From JACMLD01 sp963705285 (lineage in GTDB: Bacteria; Bacteroidota; Bacteroidia; Chitinophagales; Chitinophagaceae), in NCBI GenBank assembly GCA_963705285.1, contig OY970066.1:2542001-2606000 (forward strand): 64,000 bases of DNA, given 5' to 3'. Of this stretch, positions 9,576 to 18,912 are shown piece after piece (positions within the stretch are counted from its first letter, which is position 1; every line of letters starts with the position of its first letter). Below the pieces are notes generated by a model. The model searched no databases and was not told the origin of the DNA. It saw only the letters and a list, made by a program, of their open reading frames with translations. Position numbers and translations under genes: made by a program.

Positions 9576-12500
9576 ATGAATTTTCAAAAAGCCATATTGC
9601 TAAGCGCGGTCCTTTTGGTGATACTATTATCTTCCCCGGCGCAACAAAAGGACATTAAGTTTACATCACTTACAACTGAAGACGGCCTCTCTTCCAACAC
9701 GGTGAATGCTATTCTGAAAGACCGTTATGGCATGATTTGGTTTGCAACTGAAGATGGGCTGGACAGGTTTGATGGAACCAGGTTTACTGTTTACCGGCAC
9801 CGGCCGGATGACCCGGCAAGCGTGCAGGCAAACGAGATTTTGTCGTTGCATGAAGATAAGCAAGGTAATTTATGGGTTGGAACCAGTGGGGGCTCGCTCA
9901 GTTTGTACGACCGATCGGCTGATGCGTTTATCAACTTTCCTTCCAGCGGAAAATCAAGCACTTTCCCGAACAATGTAATCAGAAGTATATGCAGCGATCA
10001 TACGGGTAAGATTTGGGTAGCACATTTTGACGGGGTAAACATTCTTGACCCCCGCACGGGACAAGTTACAAGTATACCCCTTGCTGGCAGTCCCCCCGGT
10101 ATTCCTTTCAAAGCCATCTGCATCCGCCTTTTTGAAGACAGCTTTCAAAATATGTGGATTGGAACCGCGGAGGGGCTTTACCGTTACAGCTTTCAGCACA
10201 AGTCCCTGGAATTATTCGCTCATGCTGCGCAGGATGCCGCAAGTATCAGTGGAAATAATATAAATGCCATTGCACAGGACAGGTACGGAAATCTTTGGGT
10301 GGGCACAGACAAGGGTTTGAGCATGCTGCCTCCAGGCAGCAGCCGGTTCATTAATTATACGCGAAAGGAGAATGATCCCACCTCCCTCGGCAGCAATTTT
10401 ATTAATTCCATTGCGGCAGATGGTGATACATTATGGATAGGAACTTCAGAAGGCCTGAATATCCTTGACAGGAAGACAGGCGAAATGGCAAAGTTTGAAC
10501 CCGATCAGCGAAATATCCATAGTTTAACAGCGTGGTCGGTACGCTGTATCTACATAGACAAACAAGGAATATATTGGTTGGGCACTATACGGGGTGGGGT
10601 AGATAAGTACGACAAGAATTTAAACCTCTTTAATTATATCCGCAGCAATGTATTTGATGCAAAAGGCCTGAATGCACCCATCGTTTCGTGTTTTGCAGAA
10701 TATGAACCCGAAAAAGTATTTGTTGGAAGCGATAGCAAAGGGCTAAGCATTTTCGATTTAAAGACCCGGCTGTTCCGGCATATTAATATCCGTCCGTCGC
10801 AAACGCAGCAAACAGATCGCCTTTCGGTGATGGCAATGCAAATGAGCAGCACAAAAAAACTGCTGGTGGGTACGGCGTCCAATGGCCTTTTTGTATATGA
10901 CCCTGTATCCGGGAATGTTAAACAAGTTACCCGCGGTACTGCCGGTACAGATTTGAATTCAAATGAAATATATGCCATTACTGAATTGCGCAATGGCAAC
11001 ATCATGATAGGCACCAATGGAGAAGGTATCAACCTGCTTAACAAAGATTATAAAGTCATTCTGAGGTATACACCGCATCCCACGCTTCCCGGTGATCGCC
11101 TGTTGCCTTTTAACGGCTACATACGGGATATTAAAGAAGACAGAAATGGCAATATCTGGATTGCGACGCACGGCGGGGGACTGGGTGTTTTAACCACCGC
11201 CACCCAAGCATTTGCGAACTTAAATACCCGCAACAGCAAGATACCCAATGATAAGATAACAACACTGATGGAAGATAGCCGCGGTTTTATTTGGGCAGGC
11301 ACCTTTGGAGCCGGTATTGCATGCATTAATGAAAGCAATATGCATATTGAGTTGCTTTCCGAGAAAGAGGGGCTTCAAAACAGCAGTATTTATAAAATAA
11401 TTGAAGACCAGGCCGGCATCATTTGGGTAAGTACCAATGAAGGCATCAGCAGCATCAATATTAAAACTAATAAAATAAACAATTTCAATTACCACAACGG
11501 ACTTCAGCACAACAATTTTGTACGTGGCGCGGGCATCCGTTTGCCGAACGGTGAATTGTTATTCGGTGGGCTGGACGGGTTTAATTATTTTCATCCATCC
11601 AACTTAATAAAAAATACCAATATCCCCCCGGTGGTATTCACAGGCTTGCGCGTATCAAATCAATACGTCAAAGCCTCCGGTGCGGGACCCATCACCGCGC
11701 ATATTTCTGTGGCCCGGCAGATCAATCTTGATTATAAACAGAATTTTGCGCTGGACTTTGTAGGCTTAAGTTATACATCTGCGGAACAGAACAGGTATGC
11801 TTACAAGCTGGAGGGTTTTGACAAGGATTGGATTTATGTGGGCAATACAACTTCCGCTGCTTACACCAATCTTGACCCGGGTGATTACGTTTTCCGCGTG
11901 CGGGCGGCAAATAACGACGGCGTATGGAACAATGTGGGCAGTTCAGTAAAAGTTCATGTGCAGCCGCCCATCTGGCGAACCACCTGGGCGTATATCATTT
12001 ATGTGCTTTTACTGCTGGGAATCCTTGCATACATCCGGCACAAGGGCATCCGGAAGATACACCGGAAATTTGCCGCGGAACAGAAAAGGAATTACGAAGA
12101 ACAGGAAAAAAGGGAAGCAGAAAGAATACATGAACTGGACAGTCAGAAGATAAAATTCTTAACCAACCTGAGCCATGAGTTCCGCACGCCCATATCGCTT
12201 ATACTCGGCCCGGTGGACAGCCTGATTGAAAAAGAAAATAATATTCAATCTTTCCGCCAGCTGGATATGATAAAGCGCAACGGACGCAGGTTGCTGAACC
12301 TCGTAAACCAATTGCTTGATTTCCGCAAGATGGAAGAACATGAGTTAAAATTACAACTTGCTGAAGGCGAACTGGTGGGTTTTGTGAAGGAGGTAGGCGA
12401 TTCTTTTAAAGACCTTGCCGAAAGAAAGAAAATGGATTTCGTTTACACCAGCCAGTTAGACAAATTAAATGTATTTTTTGACCATGATAAATTAGAAAGG

Positions 12501-13748
12501 GTACTGTTTAATGTGCTTTCCAATGCCTTTAAATTTACAAGGCCGGGCGGCAAAATAATACTAGAGATCAAAAACACTGAAAATACAGACGGGTTAAATA
12601 CGGATGAGTTAAAAAGATGGGTTTCTATAAGGATAAGCGATACTGGTATTGGAATCCCGGAGGAAAAAAAAGAAAAAATATTCGACCTTTTTTATCAGGA
12701 TGATACAGATGCTTCCATTCTTAACCAGGGAAGTGGCATTGGCTTAACCATCACCAAAGAATTTGTAAAAATGCAGGGCGGTACCATCAGGATTGAAAGC
12801 GAGGCCGGTGTGGGTACTGCGTTCAATATTGTGCTTCCTTTTGCCGTGTGCCCGTCCACTATGGCAGCAAATACATGTACTGCGGAAATAGTGGCTGATG
12901 AAACAGTCACCGGAGAATATCAACACGCTGGCGGGAATGGGGATGCAGGGATGGTTCAAAACGAAACATGTTCCATTTTGCTGGTAGAAGACAATGATGA
13001 TTTCCGGTTTTATTTAAAAGACCAATTGCAATTCCAACACAAGGTGCTGGAAGCTACCAACGGGATAGAAGGTTGGAAAAAAGCGCTGGCGCATCATCCG
13101 CAACTTATTGTTAGTGATATCAGCATGCCGGAAATGAATGGCACTGATCTGTGCCGTAAAATAAAAGCCGACAAAAGGACGAGTCATATCCCGGTAATAT
13201 TATTAACGGCACTGACTGGCGATCAGGCGCAGCTGGAAGGTTTACGTACCGGGGCCAATGATTATATTACCAAGCCTTTCCATGTGGGTGTGCTCAATGA
13301 AAAGATTAAGAACCTGCTTGTCCTGAACAATACGTTGAAGAACACGTATTCCAAACAATTTAAAACAGCGGCGCCGCAGGTAGAAATTCACTCTGCGGAT
13401 GAAGCGCTGATTCAATCAATTGCAGCCTACCTGGAAGAAAACCTGTCCAATTCGCAATTATCAGTGAACGAACTTAGTAAACATGTGGGTATGAGCCGCA
13501 GTTCATTATATGCAAAACTGCTTGAACTAACCGGCCAGACGCCCGTTGAATATATCCGCTCGGTAAAACTGGAAAAAGCTGCGGTGTTGCTGGAAAAAAG
13601 CGACATGAACATCTCACAAATCGCTTATTCAGTAGGCTTTGCCACGCCCAATTATTTTGCAAAATCTTTTAAATCAAAATTCAATGTGCTGCCGTCAGAG
13701 TACGCGTCCAGGATGCGCAAAGAAAGAAAGAAGGATGATTCCCTTTAA
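9576..13748 (+). CDS. Hybrid two-component regulator (HTCS) with AraC output domain
   Basis: A 1390-residue one-protein two-component system. I chose the ATG at 9576 because it begins a signal peptide (MNFQKAILLSAVLLVILLSS). The open frame extends 71 codons further upstream, without protein character. Domains in order: periplasmic beta-propeller of Reg_prop repeats (about 25-710), Y_Y_Y domain (about 718-795), membrane helix near 804-820, HisKA with LSHEFRTP (His867), HATPase with NVLSNAFKFT and DTGIGIPEE, receiver domain with SDISMPEMNG (phospho-acceptor Asp1181) and TKPF, and a C-terminal AraC-type DNA-binding domain (about 1285-1385). In this family a periplasmic ligand directly controls the neighbouring SusCD operon, which is the likely target here. 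Confidence 0.95.
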   Translation: MNFQKAILLSAVLLVILLSSPAQQKDIKFTSLTTEDGLSSNTVNAILKDRYGMIWFATEDGLDRFDGTRFTVYRHRPDDPASVQANEILSLHEDKQGNLWVGTSGGSLSLYDRSADAFINFPSSGKSSTFPNNVIRSICSDHTGKIWVAHFDGVNILDPRTGQVTSIPLAGSPPGIPFKAICIRLFEDSFQNMWIGTAEGLYRYSFQHKSLELFAHAAQDAASISGNNINAIAQDRYGNLWVGTDKGLSMLPPGSSRFINYTRKENDPTSLGSNFINSIAADGDTLWIGTSEGLNILDRKTGEMAKFEPDQRNIHSLTAWSVRCIYIDKQGIYWLGTIRGGVDKYDKNLNLFNYIRSNVFDAKGLNAPIVSCFAEYEPEKVFVGSDSKGLSIFDLKTRLFRHINIRPSQTQQTDRLSVMAMQMSSTKKLLVGTASNGLFVYDPVSGNVKQVTRGTAGTDLNSNEIYAITELRNGNIMIGTNGEGINLLNKDYKVILRYTPHPTLPGDRLLPFNGYIRDIKEDRNGNIWIATHGGGLGVLTTATQAFANLNTRNSKIPNDKITTLMEDSRGFIWAGTFGAGIACINESNMHIELLSEKEGLQNSSIYKIIEDQAGIIWVSTNEGISSINIKTNKINNFNYHNGLQHNNFVRGAGIRLPNGELLFGGLDGFNYFHPSNLIKNTNIPPVVFTGLRVSNQYVKASGAGPITAHISVARQINLDYKQNFALDFVGLSYTSAEQNRYAYKLEGFDKDWIYVGNTTSAAYTNLDPGDYVFRVRAANNDGVWNNVGSSVKVHVQPPIWRTTWAYIIYVLLLLGILAYIRHKGIRKIHRKFAAEQKRNYEEQEKREAERIHELDSQKIKFLTNLSHEFRTPISLILGPVDSLIEKENNIQSFRQLDMIKRNGRRLLNLVNQLLDFRKMEEHELKLQLAEGELVGFVKEVGDSFKDLAERKKMDFVYTSQLDKLNVFFDHDKLERVLFNVLSNAFKFTRPGGKIILEIKNTENTDGLNTDELKRWVSIRISDTGIGIPEEKKEKIFDLFYQDDTDASILNQGSGIGLTITKEFVKMQGGTIRIESEAGVGTAFNIVLPFAVCPSTMAANTCTAEIVADETVTGEYQHAGGNGDAGMVQNETCSILLVEDNDDFRFYLKDQLQFQHKVLEATNGIEGWKKALAHHPQLIVSDISMPEMNGTDLCRKIKADKRTSHIPVILLTALTGDQAQLEGLRTGANDYITKPFHVGVLNEKIKNLLVLNNTLKNTYSKQFKTAAPQVEIHSADEALIQSIAAYLEENLSNSQLSVNELSKHVGMSRSSLYAKLLELTGQTPVEYIRSVKLEKAAVLLEKSDMNISQIAYSVGFATPNYFAKSFKSKFNVLPSEYASRMRKERKKDDSL

Positions 13749-13901
13749 ACAGTGTTGATTTTCGTCCCTGGCCCGCGTCTATTATATAACCATAGCGTTC
13801 ATCTTTCATCACCTGGTTCTTAGTGAAGATGATCAGGTTTTTATAGTAGTATCCCGTATAAATTTGAAACAGCAACATATGCCGGTCACGCTGTGTTAAT
13901 T

Positions 13902-14012
13902 TTATGTTGTTCCCAAATTTTGCCAATCTTCTTTTGTCGTATTATGAACGTACATGTCACGCAAAGAACCGTCTGAATAGGATATTTTGTCTTTGAGTTT
14001 TTGAAAGTCCAT
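13902..14012 (-). pseudogene. Truncated cassette gene remnant at left end of array
   Basis: A minus-strand frame of 36 codons starts at 14012 and reads MDFQKLKDKISYSDGSLRDM onward. It then stops, with nothing recognisable in the remaining 150 bases before the regulator's stop codon. The composition (AAA, GAC, many short polar residues) matches the cassette genes to its right rather than the regulator. I read it as the 5' part of a cassette gene cut off at the array's left edge. It could instead be a genuine very small protein. Confidence 0.4.
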
Positions 14013-14055
14013 AAGTTTACTTTTATGTGTAAACCTATTTCCGGACGAGACACAA

Positions 14056-14118
14056 TGCTGATGATTGTTTCAACGTCATGCCCCAATTGTTGCAAACCCA
14101 TGTTGGTAGCTGTACATT
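14056..14118. repeat. attC-like half-site, copy 1
   Basis: The segment GATTGTTTCAACGTCATGCC onward closely resembles 14814-14872: both contain GATGATTGTTTCAACGTC, GCCCCAATTG and TGTTGG, and each lies directly before a minus-strand stop codon. A matching left arm is not visible here, so this copy looks truncated. Confidence 0.5.
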
Positions 14119-14649
14119 CTAGAGAAGTCTTAGACCAATTGAAAAATTTAGAGAACTATAGTTCTCCTTTTTACCTGAATTTCTATTTAAAATGTTTATA
14201 TAAGAGATTTTAATAGTCCACCTTTTTGTTTCAGGGAAATAGAAACCGATTGAAGGCTTTATTCCCAAAAGAGTCTGTCCATTGATAAAACTTGGTCCTG
14301 CAGCCATCGCTAAATAAATACGCTCAGTTGGATTGAAATTAGTCCCGACAAACACTTTTAAAACATTTTGAATGCTTTTTTGCGCTGAACCATCTGGATT
14401 TGTCCTAAAAACTTTGTCATCTAAAAAAATAAAGTCATCGGTTATATTTAAAAGTGGAGAAAATTTACTTTTGGTCAGCAGTACTGCCTGAAGTCCAAGT
14501 CCCAGTCCGTAAAGGTTGTTTGATTTTGTCCTGTCACTTAACGTTTGAGAGAATTCAGGCTCAACGATTATCATTATGTGCCGTTTCACTTGTCCAAAGG
14601 TGGTTGTAAAAATGAAGCAGGCTAAGATTAAAGTAGTTACTTTTTTCAT
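14119..14649 (-). CDS. Exported hypothetical protein, possible small outer-membrane barrel (cassette gene)
   Basis: A 176-residue protein with a clear signal peptide (MKKVTTLILACFIFTTTFGQ). The rest alternates polar and hydrophobic residues in beta-strand style and ends SSLNFSIGLRLL, compatible with a small outer-membrane beta-barrel. I do not recognise a named family. Its stop codon directly follows the attC-like half-site at 14056-14118, and its start is followed by the next palindrome, so it forms one cassette-like unit. Confidence 0.7.
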   Translation of the reverse strand: MKKVTTLILACFIFTTTFGQVKRHIMIIVEPEFSQTLSDRTKSNNLYGLGLGLQAVLLTKSKFSPLLNITDDFIFLDDKVFRTNPDGSAQKSIQNVLKVFVGTNFNPTERIYLAMAAGPSFINGQTLLGIKPSIGFYFPETKRWTIKISYINILNRNSGKKENYSSLNFSIGLRLL

Positions 14650-14663
14650 AAGGATTTTTATAG

Positions 14664-14874
14664 CAGGTAACGTTCGAGGCTTGGGGCGGTTGCGGAATTA
14701 TCCAACTGTCCGCCCGGAACTGAAGCTAAATTTATAACTAAAAGCCGAAGTTTAGAACTACTGCCCAACAGAATTACGTCCGCCGAATATAAAGCTGGGA
14801 TATGCACTGACGATGATTGTTTCAACGTCGAGCCCCAATTGCACAAAACCTTTTGTTGGCTGCAGTACATCTCG
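14664..14874. repeat. attC-like long imperfect palindrome, copy 2
   Basis: The left end contains GCAGGTAACGTTCGAGGCTT and the right end GAGCCCCAATTGCACAAAAC followed by TTGTTGGCTGC. The ends are partly complementary (GCAG..AAC and TTGGGGC arms) around about 150 bases of AT-rich spacer. It lies exactly between two minus-strand genes, and its right end repeats copy 1. Confidence 0.5.
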
Positions 14875-15321
14875 TCAAAGAAGTGTCCCCTTGATTTTGT
14901 TCTTTGATGTCTTGGTGATTAGACTTCCTTTTTTAAAACTCCAAATAATTAGAAATTTTCCATTCGCATAATACTCTTCGGGATGTTCTTTTGTTGGTTT
15001 GTCGCCGCCCCATAGAAGTCCACCTAAAAAGCCTTCTCCTTTAAAGTCCTCTTCAAATTCAAAATACATTATACTGCCTTTGTCTTTTTTGTTGTCAAAG
15101 TTTTGAACTCTTTTGGTTTTCAGTTTGCCAATAAGCATTTCATACATTTCTGGCTTGTCATAAAATGTACAAGCTTGTATTGAAATACAATTGTTGTCCT
15201 TTGTCAACGAGTAATTATCTGGAATTTCTTTGTCGGTCAATGATAAACTGTCTATGTTTTGTCCATTAGTATTAATGGTCATAAAGAAAGCAAAAGTTAA
15301 TAAAGTTAAGAGTTTTGTCAT
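14875..15321 (-). CDS. Exported hypothetical protein (cassette gene)
   Basis: A 148-residue protein. I chose the ATG at 15321 because it begins a signal peptide (MTKLLTLLTFAFFMTINTNGQ); an upstream extension in the same frame runs into the neighbouring palindrome. Mature segments such as ISIQACTFYDKPEMYEMLIG and FLIIWSFKKGSLITKTSKNK show no motif I know. The stop codon is the first triplet after palindrome copy 2, which is the pattern seen throughout this array. Function unknown. Confidence 0.7.
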   Translation of the reverse strand: MTKLLTLLTFAFFMTINTNGQNIDSLSLTDKEIPDNYSLTKDNNCISIQACTFYDKPEMYEMLIGKLKTKRVQNFDNKKDKGSIMYFEFEEDFKGEGFLGGLLWGGDKPTKEHPEEYYANGKFLIIWSFKKGSLITKTSKNKIKGTLL

Positions 15322-15360
15322 ACTAATAATTTGTCGTTTAGATTTTGAGGGGTCATATTG

Positions 15361-15562
15361 CAGCCAACGGGCAAGTATTGCCGATTGGTGGGGTAGTTGA
15401 AAAACCTCGCCTGGCAACTGAAGTTTATTATTTATTCAAAGATGAAAAATTTCTTCTGATGTTCAAAAGAGTTCCTTCCGCCCGAGCCAAAGCTGATAGC
15501 GATATGTTGCCGATTGCTCAAACTTCCAGCCCCACTATTGGCAATACTCTTGTTAGCGGCTG
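15361..15562. repeat. attC-like long imperfect palindrome, copy 3
   Basis: The left arm CAGCCAACGGGCAAGTATTG with CCGATTGGTGGGG pairs with the right arm CCCCACTATTGGCAATACTC with TTGTTAGCGGCTG. The outer ends carry AAC and GTTAGC cores as in integron attC sites. The arms are separated by about 135 bases. Confidence 0.6.
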
Positions 15563-15569
15563 TATTTTG

Positions 15570-16004
15570 TCACCTTGAACATTTATAAATTAAGAATACA
15601 ATAAACAGTATTATCAAAATTTGATTTACCAAAATGTCGTATCTTCTCTTAGGCAATGTATGTGGTGGATAAGTCAGCAACCATTTGCCTTGATTTGCGC
15701 TATCCAAAAGCAACGTAGGCGTAACAGCTATATGTTTCACTCGCTCATAAGGTGCTTTAAAGAAAATTCTGCCAATACTGTTTGAATGTCCTTCTTCATC
15801 AGAGTGAAAATACCACAAGTAAGAACTCATGTCTACATTAAACTTTGTTGAGTACTCACTAATCAGCTCATCAAAATCGTCACCTGAACAACCAAGGTCA
15901 TTTAGCAAATCACTTTCAGCATTTACTTCATCAGTTTTACAACCAGTCTTGTCAATGATGAACTGCATTATATCATTTAAGGAACATTTAGTGGGTGTTA
16001 CCAA
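15570..16004 (-). CDS. DUF1493 family (acyl-carrier-like) protein (cassette gene)
   Basis: A 144-residue protein. Residues about 22-60 (AESDLLNDLGCSGDDFDELI then YSTKFNVDMS) match the DUF1493 pattern, an acyl-carrier-protein-like fold best known from enterobacteria. A C-terminal hydrophobic helix (ILVNQILIILFIVFLIYKCS) suggests membrane anchoring. The start is TTG at 16002-16004, which overlaps the stop codon of the upstream gene (..AATTGGTAA..), so translation is probably coupled. The next in-frame ATG lies 12 codons further in, inside the predicted fold. Biochemical role unknown. Confidence 0.65.
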   Translation of the reverse strand: MVTPTKCSLNDIMQFIIDKTGCKTDEVNAESDLLNDLGCSGDDFDELISEYSTKFNVDMSSYLWYFHSDEEGHSNSIGRIFFKAPYERVKHIAVTPTLLLDSANQGKWLLTYPPHTLPKRRYDILVNQILIILFIVFLIYKCSR

Positions 16005-16312
16005 TTTGTAGTTATTGAATCAACTTTATTGTCTTTGTCAAAAGTAATTCTAATGCGGTTGAGGTCTAAAGTTTTTAATTCTGCGCTTTCTGGATAACGT
16101 TTAAGTATTTCATTAAAGTCTGATTTATACAGTTTGCCTTTTATTGAACTTGCAACCTGCTCTAAGTCAAACTCGGTGTCTTCATAACCTTCTTTCATGT
16201 AAGTTATAGTCGCTCCTTGGTCAAGCACCACGTATGTCAAATACAAAGTGGTAAGAACGAAGAAGGTTAGAAGTGTCCAAAAAGAAATTTTCCAATTATT
16301 ACGCATGGTCAA
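15998..16312 (-). CDS. Small membrane-anchored hypothetical protein (cassette gene)
   Basis: A 104-residue protein with one N-terminal membrane helix (ISFWTLLTFFVLTTLYLTYV) and a soluble tail ending in FDKDNKVDSITTNW. The start is at 16312 (MTMRNN) or two codons later. It overlaps the DUF1493 gene by 7 bases, so this cassette carries two translationally coupled genes. No family recognised. Confidence 0.65.
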   Translation of the reverse strand: MTMRNNWKISFWTLLTFFVLTTLYLTYVVLDQGATITYMKEGYEDTEFDLEQVASSIKGKLYKSDFNEILKRYPESAELKTLDLNRIRITFDKDNKVDSITTNW

Positions 16313-16321
16313 AATAATATA

Positions 16322-16460
16322 GCCGCCAACGTTTTACGTATTGGCGATGGTGGGGCATTTGAAAAACGTCAGCCCAACATTTGCACAAATGCCCAGTAGA
16401 ATTACAAATGTTGAGTTTACAATTGTCAGCCCCACTATTGCCAATACGATGTTAGTTGCC
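16322..16460. repeat. attC-like long imperfect palindrome, copy 4
   Basis: The left arm GCCGCCAACGTTTTACGTAT with TGGCGATGGTGGGGC mirrors the right arm GCCCCACTATTGCCAATACG with ATGTTAGTTGCC. It is the shortest and clearest of the complete sites (139 bases). It lies between the start of one minus-strand gene and the stop of the next. Confidence 0.65.
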
Positions 16461-16473
16461 GTTTTTCTTTTTG

Positions 16474-17529
16474 TCATTTGTCGGGCATTAGTCCTGTTGT
16501 CTGTCCGGAAAGTTTTTCCCACTCTTGGTAAGATTTCATTTTTTGTTTCTCTATAAACTGTCCTGTCCAAGGATTGAAAACATAAACGTCAAATTTATAT
16601 TCAATTCTGTTTCGTCCACCTTTTGGCTCATGTTTAATTGTCTTAGTGTTTATAGCTACCTTGTAGCTAAAGTGTCCGTTGAACAACTCTAATTTCTTGT
16701 CCTCGTTAAATTGCCAACTTAAAAATGTAAACGCTTTCGTTGTGTCGTTCTCAACTAAACCAAGCTGTTTTGCATTGTCAATTGAAATTTGTTTTGTCAA
16801 TACAAAGCCGTTTTTAGTATTTATCTTTTCAAATCCTTTGTTGTCGCCATAATTAAATGGGAAAAATATTTTACCAGCAGAGTCTAAATGGATTTCAAAC
16901 TGCTCATCATAAATCTCGTCCTCCGAAAGTTTGATTGAGTAACGAAGTAAAAATTCTTTAGGCTCCCATTCTTGATAGTCATACCAAGTAGCTCCGGCAC
17001 CCTTCCCATTATAAAAAGCTGAACCTTCTGTAGACCAAACCACATAGTTGTCGAAAAAGCGTTGTCCGTAATTAGCAATTAGTAAACTGTCAACATACCT
17101 TTTCCTTTTGACAAGGGTTTGGTAATATGGGAAGTTGTCAAATTTTATGACCTCCCATGCCCCTTTATCATGGTCCTGGATATATTCAAGTTCTCCATTC
17201 GTATTGTAGTGTTTTGTAATTCCTGTCAAATCTCCGTTTGGAAGTTTGTAGGAAATGTTACTCTCTAAAATTTTTGTGTCGTTGTAATAGTATTGAACAT
17301 GCTTTATTTTCTGGTCTTCAGGATAAGTCGTGATGCATCTAACGTAAGGATACCGTTCTCTTGTTAGCATAGCTGTGGAGATTTGAAGAGTGTCAGGTTT
17401 ATACATTCCATTCTTCAATAAAAAGTCGTCTTTGAATTTAACGACTTTCTCCACTTCGGATTTTGTCTGTCCATAGCAATTACCAAAACTTAAAAGTCCA
17501 ATTAGAAGTAGTATTGTTGATGTTTGCAT
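16474..17529 (-). CDS. Exported hypothetical protein (cassette gene)
   Basis: A 351-residue protein when started at the ATG at 17529, which begins a signal peptide (MQTSTILLLIGLLSFGNCYG). An alternative ATG lies three codons upstream at 17538. The longer open frame reaches back into the adjacent palindrome and is not accepted. Segments such as NGDLTGITKHYNTNGELEYI recall the toxin-antitoxin/MORN-like 'writing' repeats of secreted Bacteroidota proteins, but I cannot assign a family. It is the largest cassette gene in the array. Confidence 0.7.
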   Translation of the reverse strand: MQTSTILLLIGLLSFGNCYGQTKSEVEKVVKFKDDFLLKNGMYKPDTLQISTAMLTRERYPYVRCITTYPEDQKIKHVQYYYNDTKILESNISYKLPNGDLTGITKHYNTNGELEYIQDHDKGAWEVIKFDNFPYYQTLVKRKRYVDSLLIANYGQRFFDNYVVWSTEGSAFYNGKGAGATWYDYQEWEPKEFLLRYSIKLSEDEIYDEQFEIHLDSAGKIFFPFNYGDNKGFEKINTKNGFVLTKQISIDNAKQLGLVENDTTKAFTFLSWQFNEDKKLELFNGHFSYKVAINTKTIKHEPKGGRNRIEYKFDVYVFNPWTGQFIEKQKMKSYQEWEKLSGQTTGLMPDK

Positions 17530-17543
17530 GGTCGTCATAAAAT

Positions 17544-17727
17544 GGCAGCTAACGAACAGGGCTTTATGCAGGTTGGGAATTAGAATTCCGTCTGCCCGAA
17601 CCGCTGTTGATTGAAAATATGTTGTTGAATTTAAAACTAATGTTGAACATTGTTTGTCCAGCCCGAACTGAAGACCGGCTTTGCAATTAGCTGAAGTTAA
17701 GTTTGTCAAGCCCAACTTGCATAAAGC
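17544..17727. repeat. attC-like palindrome, copy 5, split by an insertion sequence
   Basis: The inner arms GCTTTATGCAGGTTGGG (17561-17577) and CCCAACTTGCATAAAGC (17711-17727) are inverted repeats with 16 of 17 bases matching. The left outer end is GGCAGCTAACGAACAGG. The expected right outer end does not follow; instead the insertion sequence begins. A matching remainder (CCTCATGTTAGGGGC) occurs at 19231-19245, right after the other end of the element. Confidence 0.65.
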
Positions 17728-17814
17728 AACTATGTAAAAGCGATAATCTAAGCTGCCTGATTTTTGATGTGGTACAATAACGAGTAATCATTGTCCACCA
17801 AATTAAAAATTACT

Positions 17815-18879
17815 ATGCAGTCTCAAATTACCGCCACGCCAAAGTTATTTATTGGCATGGACATTCACAAGAAATCATGGTCTGTTCATTTGCGTACTGA
17901 TTTGTTCGACCACAAGGGGTTTAGCATGCCGCCTGAACCGGAAAAACTTGCTGACTATGTCACCAGTCATTTTGCTGATCATGAAGTAGCGCTTACTTAT
18001 GAAGCTGGCTGCTGTGGTTTTTCTGCGGCCCGTTATTTTCTCAACCTGGGCTGGACGGTAAAAGTTGTCAACCCCAACGATGTGCCCCGTATCGATAAGC
18101 AGCTGTACCAGAAAACCGACAAGCTTGATTGCCGCAACCTGTGCAAACAATTACAGGGTGATCATTTGCATGGAATTTATATTCCAACTGAGCCAGAAGA
18201 ACAACTCAAAAGTTTATTACGTCAACGCAACCAGGTCGTCAAACAATTGCGCAAAGCAAAATCACATATCAAAGGGCTGTTACTTTTTCATGGTATTACT
18301 ATTCCTGATCAATTTGATAACCCAAACTGGAGTCATGACTTTATAGGCTGGTTGAAAAATATTAAATGGTCGCACAGCACAGGAACAGCATGCATCAACA
18401 GTAAACTTCGCATTCTTGAAATGCTGAAAAATGAATACCTGCAAACAAGTAATGAACTGCGTGCTTATTGCAGAAAGCATCACAAGAAAGATTATTACCT
18501 GCTCAAAAGTATTCCCGGTATTGGTGGTTTACTTGCAGCTGCTATACTTGCAGAGCTTGGAGACATCAGACGATTCAATAGCGAAAAAGAATTTAGCAGT
18601 TGCATTGGTCTCGTGCCAGGCATTCATCAAAGTTCAGAGACAGATTTAAAAATGGGGCTTACACCACGTTGCAAATCATTATTGCGTAGTTACCTCATAG
18701 AATCTTCCTGGGTTGCCATCCGCACCGATCCGGAAATACAAGCTTATTACAGAAAACATGTTGGCAAAAATCCGAAAAGTGTAATTGTAAAAGTGGCACA
18801 CAAAATATGTTGCCGGATATTATCAGTCATGAAAAATGAAACACCATACCAGGTAAATTATAGGAACACAAAAAAATAA
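17815..18879 (+). CDS. IS110-family DEDD transposase
   Basis: A 354-residue protein starting at the ATG at 17815; the longer frame begins with TTG. The N-terminal RuvC-like DEDD domain shows FIGMDIHKKSWSV (first Asp), ALTYEAGCCG (Glu) and KTDKLDCRNL (Asp pair). The C-terminal IS116/IS110/IS902 domain has LLKSIPGIGGLLAAAILAEL and GIHQSSETD, the latter holding the probable catalytic serine. The gene is complete, so the element may still be active. Enzymes of this family recombine DNA guided by an RNA encoded in the noncoding end of the element. Confidence 0.93.
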   Translation: MQSQITATPKLFIGMDIHKKSWSVHLRTDLFDHKGFSMPPEPEKLADYVTSHFADHEVALTYEAGCCGFSAARYFLNLGWTVKVVNPNDVPRIDKQLYQKTDKLDCRNLCKQLQGDHLHGIYIPTEPEEQLKSLLRQRNQVVKQLRKAKSHIKGLLLFHGITIPDQFDNPNWSHDFIGWLKNIKWSHSTGTACINSKLRILEMLKNEYLQTSNELRAYCRKHHKKDYYLLKSIPGIGGLLAAAILAELGDIRRFNSEKEFSSCIGLVPGIHQSSETDLKMGLTPRCKSLLRSYLIESSWVAIRTDPEIQAYYRKHVGKNPKSVIVKVAHKICCRILSVMKNETPYQVNYRNTKK

Positions 18880-18912
18880 AATAATAATTTCTTTAAAACT
18901 CAATTAAGGTTT

